Assembly: GCA_030490835.1 (NCBI GenBank)
Contig: CM059975.1
Location: 53,869,174-53,933,173 of the forward strand
Direction of reading: 5' to 3'
DNA length: 64,000 nt
Source of the DNA: Annona cherimola
Taxonomy: Eukaryota > Streptophyta > Magnoliopsida > Magnoliales > Annonaceae
Shown here in pieces: positions 1-16,300 of this stretch. Numbering within the stretch: position 1 is the stretch's first letter; every line of letters starts with the position of its first letter. Both the position numbers and the translations under genes were made by a program. The notes under the pieces were generated by a model. It ran no database searches. It saw only the letters and a list, made by a program, of their open reading frames with translations, and was not told the origin of the DNA.

Positions 1-3000
1 AAAGTTAATCTACGATAATTTTAATGACACTAATCAATATAGTAAACTTGTACCCATGAGTTGGGCCTCAATACGTCCATTTGATGGTTCGTATTTTAAC
101 TTTAAAATAAAAAATTATTTCAACGGTAGTTCAAAATTTTAATAATTGAATTTTATTTAATAATTATTTTGTTAAATTAATAGATAAAACTATTTAATAT
201 AAGATAATTTTTTAATGATAGCAATCAAGATCGTAGACCTTTACTCATGGGTTGGGCCTCAATACATACAAATAATTGGTTAGTATTTGAAATTAAAAAT
301 TAAAAATTATTTTAACTGTAGTTCAAAATTTTGATAATTGAATTTTTATTTATTAAGTATTTTGTAAAATTAATGGATTAAAAAGTTAATCTACGATAAT
401 TTTAATGACACTAATCAAGATAGTAAACTTGTACCCATGAGTTGGGCCTCAATACGTCCATTTGATGGTTCGTATTTTAACTTTAAAATAAAAAATTATT
501 TCAACGGTAGTTCAAAATTTTAATAATTGAATTTTATTTAATAATTATTTTGTTAAATTAATAGATAAAACTATTTAATCTAAGATAATTTTTTAATGAT
601 AGTAATCAAGATCGTAGACCTTTACTCATGGGTTGGGCCTCAATACATACAAATAATTGGTTAGTATTTTAAATTAAACATAAAAAATTATTTTAACTGT
701 AGTTCAAAATTTTGATAATTGAATTTTTGTTTAATAACTATTTTGTAAAATTAATGGATTAAAAAGTTAATGTAAGATAATTTTAATGACACTAATCAAG
801 ATCGTAAACTTGTACCCATGAGTTGGACCTCAATACGTAGATTTCATGGTTCGTATTTAAACTTTAAAATAAAAAATTATTTCAACGGTAGTTCAAAATT
901 TTAATAATTGAATTTTATTTCATAATTATTTTGTTAAATTAATAGATTAAATTAGTTAATCTAAGATAATTTTTTAATGACAGTAATCAAGATGGTAGAC
1001 CTTTACTCATGGGTTGGGCCTCAATACCTACAAATAATTGGTTAGTATTTTAAATTAAACATAAAAAATTATTTTAACTGTAGTTCAAAATTTTGATAAT
1101 TGAATTTTTGTTTAATAACTATTTTGTAAAATTAATGGATTAAAAAGTTAATCTAAGATAATTTTAATGACACTAATCAAGATTGTAAACTTGTACCCAT
1201 GAGTTGGACCTCAATACGTAGATTTCATGGTTCGTATTTAAACTTTAAAATAAAAAATTATTTCAACGGTAGTTCAAAATTTTAATAATTGAATTTTATT
1301 TCATAATTATTTTGTTAAATTAATAGATTAAATTAGTTAATCTAAGATAATTTTTTAATGACAGTAATCAAGATGGTAGACCTTTACTCATGGGTTGGGC
1401 CTCAATACCTACAAATAATTGGTTAGTATTTTAAATTAAACATAAAAAATTATTTTAACTGTAGTTCAAAATTTTGATAATTGAATTTTTGTTTAATAAC
1501 TATTTTGTAAAATTAATGGATTAAAAAGTTAATCTAAGATAATTTTAATGACACTAATCAAGATCGTAAACTTGTACCCATGAGTTGGGCCTCAATACGT
1601 CGATTTGATGGTTCGTATTTTAACTTTAAAACCAAAAAATTAATTCAACGGTAGTTCAAAATTTTAATAATTGAATTTTATTTAATAATTATTTTGTTAA
1701 ATTAATAGATTAAATCAGTTAATCTAAGATAATTTTTCAATGACAGTAATCAAGATCGTAGAACTGTACTCATGGGTTGGGCCTCAAAACATACAAATAA
1801 TTGGTTAGTATTTGAAATTAAAAATAAAAAATTATTTTAACTGTAGTTCAAAATTTTGATAATTGAATTTTTATTTAATGACTATTTTGTAAAAATAATG
1901 GATTAAAAAGTTAATCTACGATAATTTTAATGACACTAATCAAGATAGTAAACTAGTACCCATGAGTTGGGCCTCAATACGTCCATTTGATGGTTCGTAT
2001 TTTAACTTTAAAATAAAAAATTATTTCAACGGTAGTTCAAAATTTTAATAATTGAATTTCATTTAATAATTATTTTGTTAAATTAATAGATTAAATCAGT
2101 TAATCTAAGATAATTTTTCAATGACAGTAATCAAGATCGTAGACCTTTACTCATGGGTTGGGCCTGAATATATACAAATAATTGGTAATTATTTGAAATT
2201 AAAAATAAAAAATTATTTTAACTGTAGTTTAAAATTTTGATAATTCAATTTTTATTTAATAACTATTTTTTAAAATTAATGGATTAAAAAGTTAATCTAA
2301 GATAATTTTAATGACACTAATCAAGATCGTAAACTTGTACCCATGAGTTGGGCCTCAATACGTCGATTTGATGGTTCGTATTTTAACTTTAAAACAAAAA
2401 ATTAATTCAACGATAGTTCAAAATTTTAATAATTGAATTTTATTTAATAATTATTTTGTTAAATTAATAGATTAAATCAGTTAATCTAAGATAATTTTTC
2501 AATGACAGTAATCAAGATCGTAGAACTGTACTCATGGGTTGGGCCTCAAAACATACAAATAATTGGTTAGTATTTGAAATTAAAAATAAAAAATTATTTT
2601 AACGGTAGTTCAAAATTTTGATAATTGAATTTTTATTTAATGACTATTTTGTAAAAATAATGGATTAAAAAGTTAATCTACGATAATTTTAATGACACTA
2701 ATCAATATAGTAAACTTGTACCCATGAGTTGGGCCTCAATACGTCCATTTGATGGTTCGTATTTTAACTTTAAAATAAAAAATTATTTCAACGGTAGTTC
2801 AAAATTTTAATAATTGAATTTTATTTAATAATTATTTTGTTAAATTAATAGATTAAATCAGTTAATCTAAGATAATTTTTCAATGACAGTAATCAAGATC
2901 GTAGACCTTTACTCATGGGTTGGGCCTGAATAGATACAAATAATTGGTAATTATTTGAAATTAAAAATAAAAAATTATTTTAACTGTAGTTTAAAATTTT

Positions 3001-4340
3001 GATAATTGAATTTTTATTTAATAACTATTTTGTAAAATTAATGGATTAAAAAGTTAATCTAAGATAATTTTAATGACACTAATCAAGATCGTAAACTTGT
3101 ACCCATGAGTTGGGCCTCAATACGTCGATTTGATGGTTCGTATTTTAACTTTAAAACAAAAAATTAATTCAACGATAGTTCAAAATTTTAATAATTGAAT
3201 TTTATTTAATAATTATTTTGTTAAATTAATAGATTAAATCAGTTAATCTAAGATAATTTTTCAATGACAGTAATCAAGATCGTAGAACTGTACTCATGGG
3301 TTGGGCCTCAAAACATACAAATAATTGGTTAGTATTTGAAATTAAAAATAAAAAATTATTTTAACTGTAGTTCAAAATTTTGATAATTGAATTTTTATTT
3401 AATGACTATTTTGTAAAAATAATGGATTAAAAAGTTAATCTACGATAATTTTAATGACACTAATCAATATAGTAAACTTGTACCCATGAGTTGGGCCTCA
3501 ATACGTCCATTTGATGGTTCGTATTTTAACTTTAAAATAAAAAATTATTTCAACGGTAGTTCAAAATTTTAATAATTGAATTTTATTTAATAATTATTTT
3601 GTTAAATTAATAGATAAAACTATTTAATATAAGATAATTTTTTAATGATAGCAATCAAGATCGTAGACCTTTACTCATGGGTTGGGCCTCAATACATACA
3701 AATAATTGGTTAGTATTTTAAATTAAACATAAAAAATTATTTTAACTGTAGTTCAAAATTTTGATAATTGAATTTTTGTTTAATAACTATTTTGTAAAAT
3801 TAATGGATTAAAAAGTTAATGTAAGATAATTTTAATGACACTAATCAAGATCGTAAACTTGTACCCATGAGTTGGACCTCAATACGTAGATTTCATGGTT
3901 CGTATTTAAACTTTAAAATAAAAAATTATTTCAACGGTAGTTCAAAATTTTAATAATTGAATTTTATTTCATAATTATTTTGTTAAATTAATAGATTAAA
4001 TTAGTTAATCTAAGATAATTTTTTAATGACAGTAATCAAGATGGTAGACCTTTACTCATGGGTTGGGCCTCAATACCTACAAATAATTGGTTAGTATTTT
4101 AAATTAAACATAAAAAATTATTTTAACTGTAGTTCAAAATTTTGATAATTGAATTTTTGTTTAATAACTATTTTGTAAAATTAATGGATTAAAAAGTTAA
4201 TCTAAGATAATTTTAATGACACTAATCAAGATTGTAAACTTGTACCCATGAGTTGGACCTCAATACGTAGATTTCATGGTTCGTATTTAAACTTTAAAAT
4301 AAAAAATTATTTCAACGGTAGTTCAAAATTTTAATAATTG
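1..4340. repeat. SatA proximal segment, patchwork of dimers
   Basis: This part has the same 381-bp dimers but not the clean 3,429-bp periodicity seen to its right. Shared private variants reveal local block copies. For example, tagcaatcaagatcg, with a rare c in the third position of the run, occurs in the dimer at the start and again 3,430 bp later near 3650. A two-dimer (762-bp) block near 1905-2660 recurs at about 2667-3420. The pattern fits repeated unequal exchange or gene conversion between neighbouring dimers, older or differently phased than the HOR that follows. Confidence 0.75.
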
Positions 4341-7300
4341 AATTTTATTTAATAATTATTTTGTTAAATTAATGGATTAAACTATTTAATCTAAGATAAT
4401 TTTTTAATGACAGTAATCAAGATCGTACACCTTTACTCATGGGTTGGGCCTCAATACATACAAATAATTGGTTAGTATTTGAAATTAAAAATTAAAAATT
4501 ATTTTAACTTTAGTTCAAAATTTTGATAATTGAATTTTTATTTATTAAGTATTTTGTAAAATTAATGGATTAAAAAGTTAATCTACGATAATTTTAATGA
4601 CACTAATCAAGATAGTAAACTTGTACCCATGAGTTGGGCCTCAATACGTCCATTTGATGGTTCGTATTTTAACTTTAAAATAAAAAATTATTTCAACGGT
4701 AGTTCAAAATTTTAATAATTGAATTTTATTTAATAATTATTTTGTTAAATTAATAGATAAAACTATTTAATCTAAGATAATTTTTTAATGATAGTAATCA
4801 AGATCGTAGACCTTTACTCATGGGTTGGGCCTCAATACATACAAATAATTGGTTAGTATTTTAAATTAAACATAAAAAATTATTTTAACTGTAGTTCAAA
4901 ATTTTGATAATTGAATTTTTGTTTAATAACTATTTTGTAAAATTAATGGATTAAAAAGTTAATCTAAGATAATTTTAATGACACTAATCAAGATCGTAAA
5001 CTAGTACCCAAGAGTTGGGCCTCAATACGTCGATTTGATGATTCGTATTTTAACTTTAAAATAAAAAATTATTTCAACGGTAGTTCAAAATTTTAATAAT
5101 TGAATTTTATTTAATAATTATTTTGTTAAATTAATAGATTAAATCAGTTAATCTAAGATAATTTTTCAATGACAGTAATCAAGATCGTAGAACTGTACTC
5201 ATGGGTTGGGCCTCAAAACATACAAATAATTGGTTAGTATTTGAAATTAAAAATAAAAAATTATTTTAACTGTACTTCAAAATTTTGATAATTGAATTTT
5301 TATTTAATGACTATTTTGTAAAAATAATGGATTAAAAAGTTAATCTACGATAATTTTAATGACACTAATCAATATAGTAAACTTGTACCCATGAGTTGGG
5401 CCTCAATACGTCCATTTGATGGTTCGTATTTTAACTTTAAAATAAAAAATTATTTCAACGGTAGTTCAAAATTTTAATAATTGAATTTTATTTAATAATT
5501 ATTTTGTTAAATTAATAGATAAAACTATTTAATATAAGATAATTTTTTAATGATAGTAATCAAGATCGTAGACCTTTACTCATGGGTTGGGCCTCAATAC
5601 ATACAAATAATTGGTTAGTATTTTAAATTAAACATAAAAAATTATTTTAACTGTAGTTCAAAATTTTGATAATTGAATTTTTGTTTAATAACTATTTTGT
5701 AAAATTAATGGATTAAAAAGTTAATCTAAGATAATTTTAATGACACTAATCAAGATCGTAAACTTGTACCCATGAGTTGGACCTCAATACGTAGATTTCA
5801 TGGTTCGTATTTAAACTTTAAAATAAAAAATTATTTCAACGGTAGTTCAAAATTTTAATAATTGAATTTTATTTCATAATTATTTTGTTAAATTAATAGA
5901 TTAAATTAGTTAATCTAAGATAATTTTTTAATGACAGTAATCAAGATGGTAGACCTTTACTCATGGGTTGGGCCTCAATACCTACAAATAATTGGTTAGT
6001 ATTTTAAATTAAACATAAAAAATTATTTTAACTGTAGTTCAAAATTTTGATAATTGAATTTTTGTTTAATAACTATTTTGTAAAATTAATGGATTAAAAA
6101 GTTAATCTAAGATAATTTTAATGACACTAATCAAGATCGTAAACTTGTACCCATGAGTTGGACCTCAATACGTAGATTTCATGGTTCGTATTTAAACTTT
6201 AAAATAAAAAATTATTTCAACGGTAGTTCAAAATTTTAATAATTGAATTTTATTTAATAATTATTTTGTTAAATTAATAGATTAAATCAATTAATCTAAG
6301 ATAATTTTTCAATGACAGTAATCAAGATCGTAGACCTTTACTCATGGGTTGGGCCTCAATACGTACAAATAATTGGTTAGTATTTCAAATTAAAGATAAA
6401 AAATTATTTTAACTGTTGTTCAAAATTTTCAAAATTGAATTTTTATTTAATAACTATTTTGTAAAATTAATGGATTAAAAAGTTAATCTAAGATAATTTT
6501 AATGACACTAATCAAGATCGTAAAGTTGTACCCATGAGTTTTGTCTCAATACGTCGATTTGATGGTTCGTATTTTAACTTTAAAATAAAAAATTATTTCA
6601 ACGGTAGTTCAAAATTTTAATAATTGAATTTTATTTAATAATTATTTTGTTAAATTAATGGATTAAAATATTTAATCTAATATAATTTTTTAATGACAGT
6701 AATCAAGATCGTACACCTTTAGTCATGGGTTGGGCCTCAATACATACAAATAATTGGTTAGTATTTGAAATTAAAAATAAAAAATAATTTTAACTATAGT
6801 TCAAAATTTTGATAATTGAATTTTTATTTATTAAGTATTTTGTAAAATTAATGGATTAAAAAGTTAATCTACGATAATTTTAATGACACTAATCAAGATA
6901 GTAAACTTGTACCCGTGAGTTAGGCCTCAATACGTCCATTTGATGGTCCGTATTTTAACTTTAAAATAAAAAATTATTTCAACGGTAGTTCAAAATTTTA
7001 ATAATTGAATTTTATTTAATATTTATTTTGTTAAATTAATAGATAAAACTATTTAATTTAAGATAATTTTTGAATGATAGTAATCAATATCGTAGACCTT
7101 TACTCATGGGTTGGGCCTCAATACATACAAATAATTGGTTAGTATTTTAAATTAAACATAAAAAATTATTTTAACTGTAGTTCAAAATTTTGATAATTGA
7201 ATTTTTGTTTAATAACTATTTTGTAAAATTAATGGATTAAAAAGTTAATCTAAGATAATTTTAATGACACTAATCAAGATCGTAAACTAGTACCCAAGAG

Positions 7301-10300
7301 TTGGGCCTCAATACGTCGATTTGATGATTCGTATTTTAACTTTAAAATAAAAAATTATTTCAATGGTAGTTCAAAATTTTAATAATTGAATTTTATTTAA
7401 TAATTATTTTGTTAAATTAATAGATTAAATCAGTTAACCTAAGATAATTTTTCAATGACAGTAATCAAGATCGTAGACCTTTACTCATGGGTTGGGCCTG
7501 AATATATACAAATAATTGGTAAGTATTTGAAATTAAAAATAAAAAATTATTTTAACTGTAGTTTAAAATTTTGATAATTGAATTTTTATTTAATAACTAT
7601 TTTGTAAAATTAATGGATTAAAAATTTCATCTAAGATAATTTTAATGACACTAATCAAGATCGTAAAGTTGTACCCATGAGTTTTGCCTCAATACGTCGA
7701 TTTGATGGTTCGTATTTTAACTTTAAAATAAAAAATTATTTCAACGGTAGTTCAAAATTTTAATAATAGAATTTTATTTAATAATTATTTTGTTAAATTA
7801 ATGGATTAAACTATTTAATCTAAGATAATTTTTTAATGACAGTAATCAAGATCGTACACCTTTACTCATGGGTTGGGCCTCAATACATACAAATAATTGG
7901 TTAGTATTTGAAATTAAAAATAAAAAATAATTTTAACTGTAGTTCAAAATTTTGATAATTGAATTTTTATTTATTAAGTATTTTGTAAAATTAATGGATT
8001 AAAAAGTTAATCTACGATAATTTTAATGACACTAATCAAGATAGTAAACTTGTACCCATGAGTTGGGCCTCAATACGTCCATTTGATGGTTCGTATTTTA
8101 ACTTTAAAATAAAAAATTATTTCAACGGTAGTTCAAAATTTTAATAATTGAATTTTATTTAATAATTATTTTGTTAAATTAATAGATAAAAATATTTAAT
8201 CTAAGATAATTTTTTAATGATAGTAATCAAGATCGTAGACCTTTACTCATGGGTTGGGCGTCAATACATACAAATAATTGGTTAGTATTTTAAATTAAAC
8301 ATAAAAAATTATTTTAACTGTAGTTCAAAATTTTGATAATTGAATTTTTGTTTAATAACTATTTTGTAAAATTAATGGATTAAAAAGTTAATCTAAGATA
8401 ATTTTAATGACACTAATCAAGATCGTAAACTAGTACCCAAGAGTTGGGCCTCAATACGTCGATTTGATGATTCGTATTTTAACTTTAAAATAAAAAATTA
8501 TTTCAACGGTAGTTCAAAATTTTAATAATTGAATTTTATTTAATAATTATTTTGTTAAATTAATAGATTAAATCAGTTAATCTAAGATAATTTTTCAATG
8601 ACAGTAATCAAGATCGTAGAACTGTACTCATGGGTTGGGCCTCAAAACATACAAATAATTGGTTAGTATTTGAAATTAAAAATAAAAAATTATTTTAACT
8701 GTACTTCAAAATTTTGATAATTGAATTTTTATTTAATGACTATTTTGTAAAAATAATGGATTAAAAAGTTAATCTACGATAATTTTAATGACACTAATCA
8801 ATATAGTAAACTTGTACCCATGAGTTGGGCCTCAATACGTCCATTTGATGGTTCGTATTTTAACTTTAAAATAAAAAATTATTTCAACGGTAGTTCAAAA
8901 TTTTAATAATTGAATTTTATTTAATAATTATTTTGTTAAATTAATAGATAAAACTATTTAATATAAGATAATTTTTTAATGATAGTAATCAAGATCGTAG
9001 ACCTTTACTCATGGGTTGGGCCTCAATACATACAAATAATTGGTTAGTATTTTAAATTAAACATAAAAAATTATTTTAACTGTAGTTCAAAATTTTGATA
9101 ATTGAATTTTTGTTTAATAACTATTTTGTAAAATTAATGGATTAAAAAGTTAATCTAAGATAATTTTAATGACACTAATCAAGATCGTAAACTTGTACCC
9201 ATGAGTTGGACCTCAATACGTAGATTTCATGGTTCGTATTTAAACTTTAAAATAAAAAATTATTTCAACGGTAGTTCAAAATTTTAATAATTGAATTTTA
9301 TTTCATAATTATTTTGTTAAATTAATAGATTAAATTAGTTAATCTAAGATAATTTTTTAATGACAGTAATCAAGATGGTAGACCTTTACTCATGGGTTGG
9401 GCCTCAATACCTACAAATAATTGGTTAGTATTTTAAATTAAACATAAAAAATTATTTTAACTGTAGTTCAAAATTTTGATAATTGAATTTTTGTTTAATA
9501 ACTATTTTGTAAAATTAATGGATTAAAAAGTTAATCTAAGATAATTTTAATGACACTAATCAAGATCGTAAACTTGTACCCATGAGTTGGACCTCAATAC
9601 GTAGATTTCATGGTTCGTATTTAAACTTTAAAATAAAAAATTATTTCAACGGTAGTTCAAAATTTTAATAATTGAATTTTATTTAATAATTATTTTGTTA
9701 AATTAATAGATTAAATCAATTAATCTAAGATAATTTTTCAATGACAGTAATCAAGATCGTAGACCTTTACTCATGGGTTGGGCCTCAATACGTACAAATA
9801 ATTGGTTAGTATTTCAAATTAAAGATAAAAAATTATTTTAACTGTTGTTCAAAATTTTCAAAATTGAATTTTTATTTAATAACTATTTTGTAAAATTAAT
9901 GGATTAAAAAGTTAATCTAAGATAATTTTAATGACACTAATCAAGATCGTAAAGTTGTACCCATGAGTTTTGTCTCAATACGTCGATTTGATGGTTCGTA
10001 TTTTAACTTTAAAATAAAAAATTATTTCAACGGTAGTTCAAAATTTTAATAATTGAATTTTATTTAATAATTATTTTGTTAAATTAATGGATTAAAATAT
10101 TTAATCTAATATAATTTTTTAATGACAGTAATCAAGATCGTACACCTTTAGTCATGGGTTGGGCCTCAATACATACAAATAATTGGTTAGTATTTGAAAT
10201 TAAAAATAAAAAATAATTTTAACTATAGTTCAAAATTTTGATAATTGAATTTTTATTTATTAAGTATTTTGTAAAATTAATGGATTAAAAAGTTAATCTA

Positions 10301-13300
10301 CGATAATTTTAATGACACTAATCAAGATAGTAAACTTGTACCCGTGAGTTAGGCCTCAATACGTCCATTTGATGGTCCGTATTTTAACTTTAAAATAAAA
10401 AATTATTTCAACGGTAGTTCAAAATTTTAATAATTGAATTTTATTTAATATTTATTTTGTTAAATTAATAGATAAAACTATTTAATTTAAGATAATTTTT
10501 GAATGATAGTAATCAATATCGTAGACCTTTACTCATGGGTTGGGCCTCAATACATACAAATAATTGGTTAGTATTTTAAATTAAACATAAAAAATTATTT
10601 TAACTGTAGTTCAAAATTTTGATAATTGAATTTTTGTTTAATAACTATTTTGTAAAATTAATGGATTAAAAAGTTAATCTAAGATAATTTTAATGACACT
10701 AATCAAGATCGTAAACTAGTACCCAAGAGTTGGGCCTCAATACGTCGATTTGATGATTCGTATTTTAACTTTAAAATAAAAAATTATTTCAATGGTAGTT
10801 CAAAATTTTAATAATTGAATTTTATTTAATAATTATTTTGTTAAATTAATAGATTAAATCAGTTAACCTAAGATAATTTTTCAATGACAGTAATCAAGAT
10901 CGTAGACCTTTACTCATGGGTTGGGCCTGAATATATACAAATAATTGGTAAGTATTTGAAATTAAAAATAAAAAATTATTTTAACTGTAGTTTAAAATTT
11001 TGATAATTGAATTTTTATTTAATAACTATTTTGTAAAATTAATGGATTAAAAATTTCATCTAAGATAATTTTAATGACACTAATCAAGATCGTAAAGTTG
11101 TACCCATGAGTTTTGCCTCAATACGTCGATTTGATGGTTCGTATTTTAACTTTAAAATAAAAAATTATTTCAACGGTAGTTCAAAATTTTAATAATAGAA
11201 TTTTATTTAATAATTATTTTGTTAAATTAATGGATTAAACTATTTAATCTAAGATAATTTTTTAATGACAGTAATCAAGATCGTACACCTTTACTCATGG
11301 GTTGGGCCTCAATACATACAAATAATTGGTTAGTATTTGAAATTAAAAATAAAAAATAATTTTAACTGTAGTTCAAAATTTTGATAATTGAATTTTTATT
11401 TATTAAGTATTTTGTAAAATTAATGGATTAAAAAGTTAATCTACGATAATTTTAATGACACTAATCAAGATAGTAAACTTGTACCCATGAGTTGGGCCTC
11501 AATACGTCCATTTGATGGTTCGTATTTTAACTTTAAAATAAAAAATTATTTCAACGGTAGTTCAAAATTTTAATAATTGAATTTTATTTAATAATTATTT
11601 TGTTAAATTAATAGATAAAAATATTTAATCTAAGATAATTTTTTAATGATAGTAATCAAGATCGTAGACCTTTACTCATGGGTTGGGCGTCAATACATAC
11701 AAATAATTGGTTAGTATTTTAAATTAAACATAAAAAATTATTTTAACTGTAGTTCAAAATTTTGATAATTGAATTTTTGTTTAATAACTATTTTGTAAAA
11801 TTAATGGATTAAAAAGTTAATCTAAGATAATTTTAATGACACTAATCAAGATCGTAAACTAGTACCCAAGAGTTGGGCCTCAATACGTCGATTTGATGAT
11901 TCGTATTTTAACTTTAAAATAAAAAATTATTTCAACGGTAGTTCAAAATTTTAATAATTGAATTTTATTTAATAATTATTTTGTTAAATTAATAGATTAA
12001 ATCAGTTAATCTAAGATAATTTTTCAATGACAGTAATCAAGATCGTAGAACTGTACTCATGGGTTGGGCCTCAAAACATACAAATAATTGGTTAGTATTT
12101 GAAATTAAAAATAAAAAATTATTTTAACTGTACTTCAAAATTTTGATAATTGAATTTTTATTTAATGACTATTTTGTAAAAATAATGGATTAAAAAGTTA
12201 ATCTACGATAATTTTAATGACACTAATCAATATAGTAAACTTGTACCCATGAGTTGGGCCTCAATACGTCCATTTGATGGTTCGTATTTTAACTTTAAAA
12301 TAAAAAATTATTTCAACGGTAGTTCAAAATTTTAATAATTGAATTTTATTTAATAATTATTTTGTTAAATTAATAGATAAAACTATTTAATATAAGATAA
12401 TTTTTTAATGATAGTAATCAAGATCGTAGACCTTTACTCATGGGTTGGGCCTCAATACATACAAATAATTGGTTAGTATTTTAAATTAAACATAAAAAAT
12501 TATTTTAACTGTAGTTCAAAATTTTGATAATTGAATTTTTGTTTAATAACTATTTTGTAAAATTAATGGATTAAAAAGTTAATCTAAGATAATTTTAATG
12601 ACACTAATCAAGATCGTAAACTTGTACCCATGAGTTGGACCTCAATACGTAGATTTCATGGTTCGTATTTAAACTTTAAAATAAAAAATTATTTCAACGG
12701 TAGTTCAAAATTTTAATAATTGAATTTTATTTCATAATTATTTTGTTAAATTAATAGATTAAATTAGTTAATCTAAGATAATTTTTTAATGACAGTAATC
12801 AAGATGGTAGACCTTTACTCATGGGTTGGGCCTCAATACCTACAAATAATTGGTTAGTATTTTAAATTAAACATAAAAAATTATTTTAACTGTAGTTCAA
12901 AATTTTGATAATTGAATTTTTGTTTAATAACTATTTTGTAAAATTAATGGATTAAAAAGTTAATCTAAGATAATTTTAATGACACTAATCAAGATCGTAA
13001 ACTTGTACCCATGAGTTGGACCTCAATACGTAGATTTCATGGTTCGTATTTAAACTTTAAAATAAAAAATTATTTCAACGGTAGTTCAAAATTTTAATAA
13101 TTGAATTTTATTTAATAATTATTTTGTTAAATTAATAGATTAAATCAATTAATCTAAGATAATTTTTCAATGACAGTAATCAAGATCGTAGACCTTTACT
13201 CATGGGTTGGGCCTCAATACGTACAAATAATTGGTTAGTATTTCAAATTAAAGATAAAAAATTATTTTAACTGTTGTTCAAAATTTTCAAAATTGAATTT

Positions 13301-16300
13301 TTATTTAATAACTATTTTGTAAAATTAATGGATTAAAAAGTTAATCTAAGATAATTTTAATGACACTAATCAAGATCGTAAAGTTGTACCCATGAGTTTT
13401 GTCTCAATACGTCGATTTGATGGTTCGTATTTTAACTTTAAAATAAAAAATTATTTCAACGGTAGTTCAAAATTTTAATAATTGAATTTTATTTAATAAT
13501 TATTTTGTTAAATTAATGGATTAAAATATTTAATCTAATATAATTTTTTAATGACAGTAATCAAGATCGTACACCTTTAGTCATGGGTTGGGCCTCAATA
13601 CATACAAATAATTGGTTAGTATTTGAAATTAAAAATAAAAAATAATTTTAACTATAGTTCAAAATTTTGATAATTGAATTTTTATTTATTAAGTATTTTG
13701 TAAAATTAATGGATTAAAAAGTTAATCTACGATAATTTTAATGACACTAATCAAGATAGTAAACTTGTACCCGTGAGTTAGGCCTCAATACGTCCATTTG
13801 ATGGTCCGTATTTTAACTTTAAAATAAAAAATTATTTCAACGGTAGTTCAAAATTTTAATAATTGAATTTTATTTAATATTTATTTTGTTAAATTAATAG
13901 ATAAAACTATTTAATTTAAGATAATTTTTGAATGATAGTAATCAATATCGTAGACCTTTACTCATGGGTTGGGCCTCAATACATACAAATAATTGGTTAG
14001 TATTTTAAATTAAACATAAAAAATTATTTTAACTGTAGTTCAAAATTTTGATAATTGAATTTTTGTTTAATAACTATTTTGTAAAATTAATGGATTAAAA
14101 AGTTAATCTAAGATAATTTTAATGACACTAATCAAGATCGTAAACTAGTACCCAAGAGTTGGGCCTCAATACGTCGATTTGATGATTCGTATTTTAACTT
14201 TAAAATAAAAAATTATTTCAATGGTAGTTCAAAATTTTAATAATTGAATTTTATTTAATAATTATTTTGTTAAATTAATAGATTAAATCAGTTAACCTAA
14301 GATAATTTTTCAATGACAGTAATCAAGATCGTAGACCTTTACTCATGGGTTGGGCCTGAATATATACAAATAATTGGTAAGTATTTGAAATTAAAAATAA
14401 AAAATTATTTTAACTGTAGTTTAAAATTTTGATAATTGAATTTTTATTTAATAACTATTTTGTAAAATTAATGGATTAAAAATTTCATCTAAGATAATTT
14501 TAATGACACTAATCAAGATCGTAAAGTTGTACCCATGAGTTTTGCCTCAATACGTCGATTTGATGGTTCGTATTTTAACTTTAAAATAAAAAATTATTTC
14601 AACGGTAGTTCAAAATTTTAATAATAGAATTTTATTTAATAATTATTTTGTTAAATTAATGGATTAAACTATTTAATCTAAGATAATTTTTTAATGACAG
14701 TAATCAAGATCGTACACCTTTACTCATGGGTTGGGCCTCAATACATACAAATAATTGGTTAGTATTTGAAATTAAAAATAAAAAATAATTTTAACTGTAG
14801 TTCAAAATTTTGATAATTGAATTTTTATTTATTAAGTATTTTGTAAAATTAATGGATTAAAAAGTTAATCTACGATAATTTTAATGACACTAATCAAGAT
14901 AGTAAACTTGTACCCATGAGTTGGGCCTCAATACGTCCATTTGATGGTTCGTATTTTAACTTTAAAATAAAAAATTATTTCAACGGTAGTTCAAAATTTT
15001 AATAATTGAATTTTATTTAATAATTATTTTGTTAAATTAATAGATAAAAATATTTAATCTAAGATAATTTTTTAATGATAGTAATCAAGATCGTAGACCT
15101 TTACTCATGGGTTGGGCGTCAATACATACAAATAATTGGTTAGTATTTTAAATTAAACATAAAAAATTATTTTAACTGTAGTTCAAAATTTTGATAATTG
15201 AATTTTTGTTTAATAACTATTTTGTAAAATTAATGGATTAAAAAGTTAATCTAAGATAATTTTAATGACACTAATCAAGATCGTAAACTAGTACCCAAGA
15301 GTTGGGCCTCAATACGTCGATTTGATGATTCGTATTTTAACTTTAAAATAAAAAATTATTTCAACGGTAGTTCAAAATTTTAATAATTGAATTTTATTTA
15401 ATAATTATTTTGTTAAATTAATAGATTAAATCAGTTAATCTAAGATAATTTTTCAATGACAGTAATCAAGATCGTAGAACTGTACTCATGGGTTGGGCCT
15501 CAAAACATACAAATAATTGGTTAGTATTTGAAATTAAAAATAAAAAATTATTTTAACTGTACTTCAAAATTTTGATAATTGAATTTTTATTTAATGACTA
15601 TTTTGTAAAAATAATGGATTAAAAAGTTAATCTACGATAATTTTAATGACACTAATCAATATAGTAAACTTGTACCCATGAGTTGGGCCTCAATACGTCC
15701 ATTTGATGGTTCGTATTTTAACTTTAAAATAAAAAATTATTTCAACGGTAGTTCAAAATTTTAATAATTGAATTTTATTTAATAATTATTTTGTTAAATT
15801 AATAGATAAAACTATTTAATATAAGATAATTTTTAATGATAGTAATCAAGATCGTAGACCTTTACTCATGGGTTGGGCCTCAATACATACAAATAATTGG
15901 TTAGTATTTTAAATTAAACATAAAAAATTATTTTAACTGTAGTTCAAAATTTTGATAATTGAATTTTGTTTAATAACTATTTTGTAAAATTAATGGATTA
16001 AAAAGTTAATCTAAGATAATTTAATGACACTAATCAAGATCGTAAACTTGTACCCATGAGTTGGACCTCAATACGTAGATTTCATGGTTCGTATTTAAAC
16101 TTTAAAATAAAAAAATTATTTTCAACGGTAGTTCAAAATTTTAATAATTGAATTTTATTTCATAATTATTTTGTTAAATTAATAGATTAAATTAGTTAAT
16201 CTAAGATAATTTTTTAATGACAGTAATCAAGATGGTAGACCTTTACTCATGGGTTGGGCCTCAATACCTACAAATAATTGGTTAGTATTTTAAATTAAAC